NCBI GenBank assembly: GCA_015066665.1
Contig: SVNX01000002.1
Location: 1 to 64,000, forward strand
DNA length: 64,000 bases
Direction of reading: 5' to 3'
DNA from: Ruminococcus sp.
GTDB taxonomy: Bacteria; Bacillota; Clostridia; Oscillospirales; Ruminococcaceae
Part shown: one piece after another, positions 24,901-32,369 of the stretch
How positions within the stretch are numbered: the first letter of the stretch is position 1
Layout: each line of letters opens with the position of its first letter
Translations under genes and position numbers: made by a program
The notes under the pieces: model-generated
The model's input: the letters and a program-made list of their open reading frames with translations, nothing else
Database searches by the model: none
Told to the model about the DNA's origin: nothing

Positions 24901-25923
24901 TTATTTCTCGTAATACTTCATGTATTCGACCAGTGTATCCTGGTACTTGTCCATATTCTCGAGCACCTTGCCCGCACCCTCTGCAACGCAGTCGAGGGGA
25001 TATTCGGCGATGTACACGGGAATGCCCGTCTCACGGTTGATGAGCTTGTCCATGCCGCGCAGCAGTGCGCCGCCGCCGGCCAGAGTGATGCCCTGATCGA
25101 TGATGTCCGCAGACAGCTCGGGCGGAGTTTCCTCGAGGGTGGACTTGATGGCGTCGATGACTCTGGAGAGCGGCTCAACCATGGCGTCACGGATCTCGGC
25201 GGAGGAAACATTCACATTCTCGGGCAGGCCGTTAAGGAGGTTTCTGCCCTTGACCTCCATGCTTTCCTCGTTTTCGCTGGGGAAAGCGGAACCGATGGTG
25301 AGCTTGATCTGCTCGGCAGTGCGTTCACCGATGAGCAGATTATATTTCTTCTTGATGAAGCTGATGATGGCTGCATCAAAGGCATCGCCTGCGCAGCGCA
25401 CGGAACGGGATGCCACCACGCCGCCGAGGGACACCACGGCCACTTCGCTTGTGCCGCCGCCGATGTCGACGATCATGCTGCCGGTGGGTTCCGTTGTCGG
25501 GAGGCCTGCACCGATGGCCGCTGCCATGGGCTCTTCGATGATGAAGACATGGCGTGCACCGGCCTTTTCCGTCACTTCCTTTACGGCACGGCGTTCAACC
25601 GCAGTGACGCCCGAGGGGATGCAGATGATGACACGGGCACGGGTAAAGATTGTACCCTTGAGGGCTTTATGTATGAATTCCTGAAGCATGGTTGTGGTCA
25701 GGTCAAAGTCGGCGATGACGCCTTCCTTCAGCGGACGCACAGCCACGATGGATCCGGGCGTACGGCCGATGACCTGCTTTGCTTCCTTACCGACATATCT
25801 TGCCTTTTCGGTTCTTGTATTGACAGCCACAACGGAAGGCTCACGCAGAATGATGCCCTTGCCCCGCATATACACCAATGTATTGGCGGTACCCAGATCG
25901 ATACCGATATCCTTCGTAAACAT
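24901..25923 (-). CDS. mreB: rod shape-determining actin homologue MreB
   Basis: A 340-residue actin-fold ATPase. It has phosphate 1 motif DIGIDLGTANTLVY, phosphate 2 IVDIGGGTSEVAVVSLGG and adenosine motif ITLAGGGALLRG. It polymerises under the membrane and directs lateral wall synthesis. AGAAGGAG precedes the ATG. It is first in mreB-mreC-mreD-mrdA and has its own promoter 66 bp upstream. Confidence 0.96.
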   Translation of the reverse strand: MFTKDIGIDLGTANTLVYMRGKGIILREPSVVAVNTRTEKARYVGKEAKQVIGRTPGSIVAVRPLKEGVIADFDLTTTMLQEFIHKALKGTIFTRARVIICIPSGVTAVERRAVKEVTEKAGARHVFIIEEPMAAAIGAGLPTTEPTGSMIVDIGGGTSEVAVVSLGGVVASRSVRCAGDAFDAAIISFIKKKYNLLIGERTAEQIKLTIGSAFPSENEESMEVKGRNLLNGLPENVNVSSAEIRDAMVEPLSRVIDAIKSTLEETPPELSADIIDQGITLAGGGALLRGMDKLINRETGIPVYIAEYPLDCVAEGAGKVLENMDKYQDTLVEYMKYYEK

Positions 25924-25988
25924 GCCTTGGTACTCCTTCTTGTTCTATTTCTTCGCCGTGCGGCATCTCCGCCCGGCACTCATCTTCT

Positions 25989-26017
25989 ATTATAACATCA
26001 TTTCAGACAGGAAACAA
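25989..26017 (-). promoter_or_regulatory. promoter of the mreBCD-mrdA operon
   Basis: TATAAT (25989-25994) with a weaker -35, TTGTTT (26012-26017), and a 17-bp spacer on the minus strand. Confidence 0.7.
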
Positions 26018-26077
26018 GAGATTTTGCATAATTTTCAAAATTTGTGTATTTTGCCGGATGCATCCTGTCCCTATGTA

Positions 26078-26338
26078 TCAGGAGAAGAACAGCGAGGAGA
26101 GCTTCGGGAAAGCCAGGAGCGAAATCAGTACCAGCAGCACCTCGGCAATGCACACCTGAAAATGGCAGCCGAAGGTCAGGGTCATCAGCTTCAGATTGAG
26201 GTCGAAGGTCGAGATACCGATCTCATAGCTCTTGCCGAGCCACGCCAGACTTTCAACGCCAAGCGTCAGTTCGCCGATCATGCTGCCCAGAAAAACCGAT
26301 GCCAGAATCAGGGCAATCATCAGTAGTGCACGTTTCAT
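26078..26338 (-). CDS. DUF4321-type small membrane protein
   Basis: An 86-residue protein with two membrane segments (about 4-24 and 62-82). The pattern LGSMIGEL, then TFDLNLKLMTLTFG and a terminal helix matches the DUF4321 family of Clostridia, whose function is unknown. It is the last gene of the murC-lexA-zapA-U32-dut run, 46 bp after dut. The start at 26338 is preferred because AAAGGAG lies 11 bp upstream; an ATG 9 bp earlier is too close to it. Confidence 0.75.
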   Translation of the reverse strand: MKRALLMIALILASVFLGSMIGELTLGVESLAWLGKSYEIGISTFDLNLKLMTLTFGCHFQVCIAEVLLVLISLLAFPKLSSLFFS

Positions 26339-26384
26339 GTTTTGCATATCTCCTTTATCTGTAAAATTCTCCTAAAACAGACAT

Positions 26385-26822
26385 TTATAAGCCGCTCGAG
26401 CCAAATCCCCCCGCACCTCGCAGGGTATCGTCGAGCACATCCGCCTCCGCCGTCTCCGGAAAAAGCACGGGCGTCACCACAAGCTGTGCAATGCGCATGC
26501 CCGGCTCCACGGTAAACGGGGTCGTGCTGAGATTGTGGAGCGGTACGCAGAGCTCGCCGCGGTAATCGCTGTCGACCACGCCCACGGCATTGGCGAGCGT
26601 GATGCCATGCTTGGAAGCAAGGCCCGAGCGGGGATAAATCAGCATCGCACAGGCCGGATCCGATGGCTGCACTGCCAGTCCCGTCGGGATCAGGCAGGTG
26701 GCATGCGGTGCAATGGTAACGGGTGCTGCCAGACAGGCCGCAAGATCGAGGCCTGCGCTGTGAGGTGTGGCACGCTGCGGAAGCACCGCATTTTCGGATA
26801 ATTTCTTGAAAAACAGGGTCAT
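26385..26822 (-). CDS. dut: dUTP diphosphatase
   Basis: The 145-residue trimeric-type dUTPase has all five motifs: SAGLDLAA, PRSGLASKHG, GVVDSDYRGEL, GMRIAQLVV and the C-terminal arm RGAGGFGSSG. It hydrolyses dUTP to dUMP, the substrate of the ThyX encoded at 54.8 kb, and keeps uracil out of DNA. Its start overlaps the U32 peptidase stop by 4 bp (ATGA). Confidence 0.95.
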   Translation of the reverse strand: MTLFFKKLSENAVLPQRATPHSAGLDLAACLAAPVTIAPHATCLIPTGLAVQPSDPACAMLIYPRSGLASKHGITLANAVGVVDSDYRGELCVPLHNLSTTPFTVEPGMRIAQLVVTPVLFPETAEADVLDDTLRGAGGFGSSGL

Positions 26823-28855
26823 ACAAGACCTCCCTTGTAGTACAGTCCATGGGTTCTGTCGGCGGGTACCATCTCGCTGCCGCTGCGGTAGGCTTCGATC
26901 ACCTCACGCATTTCGTCAGCGGATTCCTCCGCAAAATAGAGATCCCAGTAATGCAGCCCCGCAAGATGCCGGCGCTTGTCGGCGAGCCAGAGCCGCTTGG
27001 CATTGCACAGCTCCGTGTAAGTGCCGCTGCAGAGGAGCGGGAACTTCTGACCGGTGCGATCCTGCAGATAGCAGCGGCCCTTCCGGCAGCCGTCCTGTGC
27101 ACGGATCGGGCACAGACGCAGCAGCATCATCGGCAGTCTGCCATAGACAAATGCGCCGCAGGGCAGCTGTCTGCCGAGATTTGTAAGAGCAGAAAGCCGC
27201 ATTTCATACGATCCTGTCACATCCGCAAGGCCCTCTTCTGCAAGGGATTGCACGGTGCAGCGGTTCGTGCAGCAGAGTCCATAGCCGCCGTGCAGCGAAA
27301 AGCCCAGTTCCCTGCCGAGCCGGATATCCGCAAGATTGTGGCAGAGAAGATGCGAAAAGCCATTTTCTCGGAGCGCACGCAGCGTTTTCTGCCATTCTGC
27401 CTCGTCCGCAATGATGCGGGGCGATTCGATCCAGAGCTTCTCATCCGGTGTGCACTGCGGTGCGAGAGAAGGCGGAATGCAGACAATCATCCCCTGCTTT
27501 CCGGCCTCCGCCAGCTGCTTTGCCGTCCGCACATGCAGACGCATCAAGGGGGTATGGGAATTCTGCGCAGTTTCCGGCAGATTGCTGAGATGACCGGCGG
27601 ACTGCTTCCGCTGATTGTGTTCGGCACGGACATGATAGAGTGCCTGTACCGCATCACGGCGTGCCGCATTGCACTGTGCCGCCGACAGCGTCAGGCCGTC
27701 GGGGTTGGAAAGTGCCGCATCGCCGCCGGTGAAAATCGTATCACCGAGCTTTTGCAGATGGCGTTCAAGTGTCGTCTGCTCAAGCGGGACTTTGAGTGCG
27801 GGCTGGGGCACTTCGGTTTCGACCGTGACAGAAAAGCCATCGCTGTCCGTGGCGGTGAGCTGACCGGGTTTTCCGGACTGAAGTGCCATGGAAAAGTGCA
27901 GTTCTGCGGCTTTTCGGGGCTTTCTGTAGGTGTTTTGCAGATCCTGCAGGACACGCTGTGCAGCCACGACATCGTCCTTAGTACGGTAGCCGAACATGTC
28001 CTTTTTCCGGCCGGTGAAATAGCCGTCGGTGAAGCCGCTCCGGGCAAATACCGCACGCAGGGTATCCAGATCGGGCTGCGCGCCGTCCAGTGCCGTCCGC
28101 AGTGCCGTCACGGCCGCAGCGACATATTCGGGACGCTTCATGCGGCCCTCGATCTTGAGGGAGGTCACGCCCATTTCACGCAGTGTTCTGATATGCTGCA
28201 CAAGGGACAGATCCTTCAGAGAAAGTGCTGCCGGATTGCTGCCGGAGGGCGTCCGCCACGGCAGCCGGCAGGCCTGTGCACAGCGGCCGCGGTTGGCACT
28301 TCTGCCGCCCACAATCGCCGAAAAAGCGCACTGACCCGAAACGGACATGCACAGTGCGCCATGCACAAACACCTCGATTTCGAGCGGCAGCGCACAGAGC
28401 TTTCTCAGATCATCCGCTGACATTTCTCTGGCAGCCACCACACGGCTGCAGCCGAGTGCCTGCGCTTCAAGCGCACCGGCGGGGCTGTGAATGCTCATCT
28501 GCGTGGACGCATGCAGGGGCATATCGGGGAGAATTTCCCGGATGCATTTCAGTACGCCCAGATCCTGCACGATGCAGGCATCCACGCCGCAGATGGCGGC
28601 CTCACGGACGAATTCCAGAAAGCCCGGCAGTTCACTGTCCGTGATGAGCGTATTCACCGCAAGATAGAGCTTTGCGCCGTAAATATGGCAGAGTCTGGCG
28701 GCCTTGGCCAGCTGCGGCAGATCGAAATTCGCTGCACTGCTGCGGGCGGAATAGGCAGTACCGCCCACATAGACCGCATCCGCACCGCACCGGAGCGCCG
28801 CAATCAGCGACTCCATACTGCCGGCGGGTGCCAGGATCTCCATTGCCCTTTGCAT
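26819..28855 (-). CDS. U32-family peptidase-like protein with DUF3656 region
   Basis: A 678-residue protein. The N-terminal U32 domain (about 3-270) has ILAPAGSMESLIAALRCGADAVYVGG, VHGALCMSVSGQC and the Cys-rich RGRCAQACRLPW iron-sulfur motif. A DUF3656-like region follows (about 290-430), then a second divergent half. Long bacterial U32 proteins such as RlhA hydroxylate a 23S rRNA cytidine; this is the likeliest role, not proteolysis. The start overlaps the zapA stop as TGATG, so the genes are probably translationally coupled. Confidence 0.85.
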   Translation of the reverse strand: MQRAMEILAPAGSMESLIAALRCGADAVYVGGTAYSARSSAANFDLPQLAKAARLCHIYGAKLYLAVNTLITDSELPGFLEFVREAAICGVDACIVQDLGVLKCIREILPDMPLHASTQMSIHSPAGALEAQALGCSRVVAAREMSADDLRKLCALPLEIEVFVHGALCMSVSGQCAFSAIVGGRSANRGRCAQACRLPWRTPSGSNPAALSLKDLSLVQHIRTLREMGVTSLKIEGRMKRPEYVAAAVTALRTALDGAQPDLDTLRAVFARSGFTDGYFTGRKKDMFGYRTKDDVVAAQRVLQDLQNTYRKPRKAAELHFSMALQSGKPGQLTATDSDGFSVTVETEVPQPALKVPLEQTTLERHLQKLGDTIFTGGDAALSNPDGLTLSAAQCNAARRDAVQALYHVRAEHNQRKQSAGHLSNLPETAQNSHTPLMRLHVRTAKQLAEAGKQGMIVCIPPSLAPQCTPDEKLWIESPRIIADEAEWQKTLRALRENGFSHLLCHNLADIRLGRELGFSLHGGYGLCCTNRCTVQSLAEEGLADVTGSYEMRLSALTNLGRQLPCGAFVYGRLPMMLLRLCPIRAQDGCRKGRCYLQDRTGQKFPLLCSGTYTELCNAKRLWLADKRRHLAGLHYWDLYFAEESADEMREVIEAYRSGSEMVPADRTHGLYYKGGLV

Positions 28856-29217
28856 CAGATTGTATCCTTCAGCTTCTTGAGCTTGAGTGTATTTTCGAGC
28901 TGTGCCACCTTGGACTTGAGCATCTCCACTTCCTTAAGGGCAGCGTCACGCTCAATGCGGGCACGGCCGGCATCGTCCACATATTCCTTGCTCTGGTCGC
29001 AGATCTGATCGAGGCGGGCATTGGCCTTGCTGAGGTCATCCATTGTGGAAAGTGCCACCATGATGGCCGCAGAATACTGGGACACACCAAGATTATCTGT
29101 CATGTCGTTGATTTTTCCCTCAAGCTTGCGGGCGAGACCATATACATAGTTCGGTGCCTCCGCTGTCTGCATGACATAATCCTTACCGCAAATTACAACC
29201 TTTACTTTGTTCAGCAT
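28855..29217 (-). CDS. zapA: cell division protein ZapA
   Basis: The 120-residue product has the ZapA N-terminal beta-sheet part (MLNKVKVVICGKDYVMQT) and a long C-terminal coiled coil (about 65-118). ZapA bundles FtsZ filaments at the division ring. The start at 29217 is used because AAGGAT precedes it; the nominal longer start is a TTG. It lies 34 bp after lexA and is coupled to the U32 gene. Confidence 0.88.
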   Translation of the reverse strand: MLNKVKVVICGKDYVMQTAEAPNYVYGLARKLEGKINDMTDNLGVSQYSAAIMVALSTMDDLSKANARLDQICDQSKEYVDDAGRARIERDAALKEVEMLKSKVAQLENTLKLKKLKDTI

Positions 29218-29250
29218 ACAAAACAATCCTTTCTTTTATGTACCGTTTTT

Positions 29251-29847
29251 TTAGAAGTAGCGAATCAGTGAAACAACTTTTCCCAGAATATCGACCTCGT
29301 CGACGATGATGGGATCCATATAATCATTTTCGGGCTGGAGTCGGTAATGCCCGTTTTCTTTGTAGAATGTCTTGACTGTGGCCTCGGCGTGATCGACCAT
29401 GGCAACCACGATCTCTCCGTTCTCGGCATAGGGTGTCTGCTCCACGATGACGATGTCTCCGTCGAAAATCCCCGCATTGATCATGCTCTCGCCCCGCACA
29501 CGCAGCGCAAAGAGCTGACCTGCATAATTCCGCAGCGGTTCGAAAACCACATAATCCGTGATGTTCTCCACCGCCGTGATCGGCACGCCGGCCGCCACTG
29601 TTCCCACGAGGGGGATGCCGGGCTGCTCCGGCTCATCCTCCAGATCCGTCACCACAATGGCACGGTTCTTCCCGTCTGCCATATGCAGATAGCCCTCCTC
29701 CTCAAGCCGGTGCAGATACCGGTGAACGGTGGATGTGGAGCGGATGCCCACGCCCTCGCAGATCTCACGGACGGAGGGTGACAGGTTCTCCGTGCGGATG
29801 AAATCCTTGATGAACGCCAGAATCTCTTCAGCTCTCTGTGTACTCAT
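29251..29847 (-). CDS. lexA: SOS repressor LexA
   Basis: A 198-residue repressor with an N-terminal winged HTH (STSTVHRYLHRLEEEGY, about 37-53) and a C-terminal S24 peptidase domain. The self-cleavage site is the Ala-Gly in GTVAAGVP, and the catalytic residues are Ser in RGESM and Lys in ATVKTF. Its start overlaps the murC stop by 4 bp, and no separate promoter or LexA-type operator was recognised close by, so autoregulation would have to act elsewhere. Confidence 0.95.
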   Translation of the reverse strand: MSTQRAEEILAFIKDFIRTENLSPSVREICEGVGIRSTSTVHRYLHRLEEEGYLHMADGKNRAIVVTDLEDEPEQPGIPLVGTVAAGVPITAVENITDYVVFEPLRNYAGQLFALRVRGESMINAGIFDGDIVIVEQTPYAENGEIVVAMVDHAEATVKTFYKENGHYRLQPENDYMDPIIVDEVDILGKVVSLIRYF

Positions 29848-31268
29848 GCATCGGCCTCCTCATGCAGACGGCGGAGGATCATCTTGGCTACCTTGTATAC
29901 ATCGCCGCAGCCCATGGTCAGCACCAGATCACCGGGCTGCACATGCTCGCAGACGTAATTGCATACGTCCTCGAAGTTGCTGTACTTGCGTTCATCCGTA
30001 TACTCGGCGGCTTCATCCTGCGGGAAATACACGCAGGACTCCATCTTTTCGGCCAGATGGCGTGTGAAAATGCCATAGGTGTTCTTCTCACGGGAGCCCA
30101 TGATGTCCGTCAGCACGGCCACATCGGCAATGGCAAGGGACTGTGCAAATTCATCCAGATGCTGTGCGGTACGGGAGAATGTGAACGGCTGGAACACCGC
30201 CCACACACGCTTGTAATCCATACCCTTGGCGGCCTTCAGTGTGGCAGTCAGCTCCGTGGGATGGTGCGCATAGTCATCGGCAACGGTGATGTCGTTCACT
30301 TCGCCGAGCACCTCAAAACGGCGGCCGGCACCGCAGAATTCAGCCAGACCCTGTGCGATCGCCTCGAACGGAATGCCGAGGTTGTCGCAGGCGGCTGCCG
30401 CTGCCAGAGAATTGAGCACATTGTGCGCACCAGGCACACGCAGGGTAATGCGGCCGAGGGTCTCGCCGTTCTTCACGAGGGTATAAGCAGTGCGGGAGCC
30501 GGTCAGGACTTCCACATCCACGGCACGGTAGGTGTTGCCCTCGCCGCAGCCGAAGGAGATCAGCTTCTTGCCGGTGATGCCCTCCACGGCCTTGCAGGTG
30601 TTGGCATCATCGCCGTTGTAGATGATGCTGCCGGTGGTCAGCTCGCAGAACTTGTGGAAGGAACGGATGATGTTGTCAACTGTCTTGAAATAGTCAAGAT
30701 GGTCGGCATCGATGTTGAGGATCACAGCCGTATCGGGGTAGAGCTTGAGGAAGGTATCCACAAATTCACAGGCCTCGCAGACAAATACATCGCTTGTGCC
30801 GGAGCAGCCGCTGCCGCCGATGCACGGGAGCTTGCCGCCGATGAATGCGGACAGGTCAACCTTTGCGGTGTACAGAATCTGAGCAAGCATGGAGGTAGTG
30901 GTTGTCTTGCCGTGGGTACCGGATACGCAGACGGCCTCACTGTACCAGCTGCTGACGATGCCGAGCAGCTCACTGCGCTCAAGCACCGGCACGCCGGATG
31001 CCTTGGCGGCAATCAGCTCCGGATTGTCGGCCATGATGGCTGCGGTGTGGACAATGAGATCGGCACCTTCAATGTTTTCGGCACGCTGTCCGAGCATCAC
31101 GGGGATACCCATATCACGCACAGCCTGCAGCGTATCCGTCTCGTTATTGTCGGAGCCTGTGAGATAGAAACCCTTCGCATGCAGGATCTGCGCAAGCGGA
31201 TACATGCCCGAACCGCCGATTCCGATGAAGTGAACGTGCTTCTTTCCGTCTAAAATGGTTTTATTCAT
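29844..31268 (-). CDS. murC: UDP-N-acetylmuramate-L-alanine ligase
   Basis: This 474-residue Mur ligase adds L-Ala to UDP-MurNAc. The Rossmann motif is HFIGIGGSGMYPLA, the ATP-binding P-loop GTHGKTTTTSML, with DADHLDY and DDYAHHPTE further on. The start at 31268 is the ATG before NKTILDG; an upstream GTG in frame overlaps the AGGTG ribosome-binding site. It heads the operon murC-lexA-zapA-U32-dut-DUF4321. Confidence 0.96.
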   Translation of the reverse strand: MNKTILDGKKHVHFIGIGGSGMYPLAQILHAKGFYLTGSDNNETDTLQAVRDMGIPVMLGQRAENIEGADLIVHTAAIMADNPELIAAKASGVPVLERSELLGIVSSWYSEAVCVSGTHGKTTTTSMLAQILYTAKVDLSAFIGGKLPCIGGSGCSGTSDVFVCEACEFVDTFLKLYPDTAVILNIDADHLDYFKTVDNIIRSFHKFCELTTGSIIYNGDDANTCKAVEGITGKKLISFGCGEGNTYRAVDVEVLTGSRTAYTLVKNGETLGRITLRVPGAHNVLNSLAAAAACDNLGIPFEAIAQGLAEFCGAGRRFEVLGEVNDITVADDYAHHPTELTATLKAAKGMDYKRVWAVFQPFTFSRTAQHLDEFAQSLAIADVAVLTDIMGSREKNTYGIFTRHLAEKMESCVYFPQDEAAEYTDERKYSNFEDVCNYVCEHVQPGDLVLTMGCGDVYKVAKMILRRLHEEADA

Positions 31269-31465
31269 AAAATACACCTAATTTCTTATTATTGTTTACA
31301 TATTTTACCAGTATACTAATAGATGAGCCGGTTTTATGTCCGAACGGATGCAAAAATACAAAATCCGCATTCTGCTCTCACTGTATATTCTGCCCATTTT
31401 GCGGCACACTATCCATTGAGGCGCAGAACCGTTCCGCCGGATGAGCAACACAAGGAGGTCAAACC

Positions 31466-31783
31466 ATGGAAATCACAGACATTAAAATCCGCAAGATCAT
31501 CACCGAAGGCCGTCTTCGTGCTGTTGTGTCCATGACAGTGGATCACATGCTCGCTGTACACGACATCAAGGTCGTGCAGGGCGACGAGAGATTGTTCATT
31601 GCCATGCCCAGCCGAAAGGATGAGAACGGCGTTTTCCGTGACATCGTGCACCCGATTCTTCCGGATGCAAGAAAGATGATCGAGGAAAGCATTCTGGATG
31701 CTTACCAGAAGCACCTTGCTCTTGCTGAAGTGGAGGCACAGGAAGCAGCGGCACAGGAAAAATCCGAAAGCTCTGAAGCTTAA
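31466..31783 (+). CDS. spoVG: SpoVG family RNA/DNA-binding regulator
   Basis: The 105-residue product begins MEITDIKIRKI and has RAVVSMTVDHMLAVHDIKVV and MPSRKDENGVFRDIVHPI, the SpoVG core. A Glu/Ala/Ser-rich tail (about 88-105) is variable in the family. SpoVG affects septation, sporulation and virulence gene expression as a nucleic-acid-binding protein. CAAGGAGG lies 8 bp upstream. It is divergent from murC, and no confident promoter was found in the 197-bp gap. A terminator follows. Confidence 0.95.
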   Translation: MEITDIKIRKIITEGRLRAVVSMTVDHMLAVHDIKVVQGDERLFIAMPSRKDENGVFRDIVHPILPDARKMIEESILDAYQKHLALAEVEAQEAAAQEKSESSEA

Positions 31784-31806
31784 TTTTACATGAAATGGAT
31801 TTTCGG

Positions 31807-31834
31807 GGAACGGTTTACACCGTTCCTTTTTTTT
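31807..31834 (+). terminator. spoVG terminator
   Basis: GGAACGGT and ACCGTTCC form a perfect 8-bp stem with loop TTAC, followed by eight T. It overlaps the last codons and stop of the convergent NUDIX gene. Confidence 0.92.
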
Positions 31835-32369
31835 GCATTCTCATCGCATAGTACTTGAGGATGGCCACCTGTGTCTTCGCATCGGGATAGCCATCGGCAA
31901 GGACGGTGCGTACAGCTTCTTCGAGCGGGATGCGTTCCACATCGAGGAACTCATCCTCATCGAGGCTCTGCTTGTCATACACCAGTTCTTCTGCGAGGTA
32001 CATATGAATGACCTCGGCATCATAGGCGGGTGTGGGGAAGAGCTTGCCGAGGTAAGTGAAGCGGCTTGCTGTACAGCCGCATTCCTCAAGCAGCTCCCTG
32101 CGTCCGCAGGTCTCGGGATCCTCGCCGTACTCCAGCTTGCCGGCGGGGATCTCTGCGGTTACGGTGCTGTGGGGGTAGCGGAACTGTCTGACGAACAGCA
32201 CCTCATCCTGATCGGTCAGTGCCAGAATGCACACGCCGCCGGGGTGTCTGACCACCTCACGGACGGCTTCTGCGCCGTTCTCAAGCCGGACGATGTCCTT
32301 TTCCACACGGATGATCTTTCCGTCATAGATCACGCTGCTCTGCAGTGTGGTTTCATTCAGATGTGCCAT
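31815..32369 (-). CDS. NUDIX hydrolase, ADP-ribose pyrophosphatase type
   Basis: A 184-residue NUDIX protein. The Nudix box is GKLEYGEDPETCGRRELLEE (about 88-107), and the upstream FVRQFRYPHSTVTAEIPAGK is typical of ADP-ribose pyrophosphatases (NudF). It splits ADP-ribose to AMP and ribose 5-phosphate. The start at 32369 has GAGGAGA 7 bp upstream and overlaps the end of the YfhO gene by 17 bp. Confidence 0.9.
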   Translation of the reverse strand: MAHLNETTLQSSVIYDGKIIRVEKDIVRLENGAEAVREVVRHPGGVCILALTDQDEVLFVRQFRYPHSTVTAEIPAGKLEYGEDPETCGRRELLEECGCTASRFTYLGKLFPTPAYDAEVIHMYLAEELVYDKQSLDEDEFLDVERIPLEEAVRTVLADGYPDAKTQVAILKYYAMRMQKKGTV

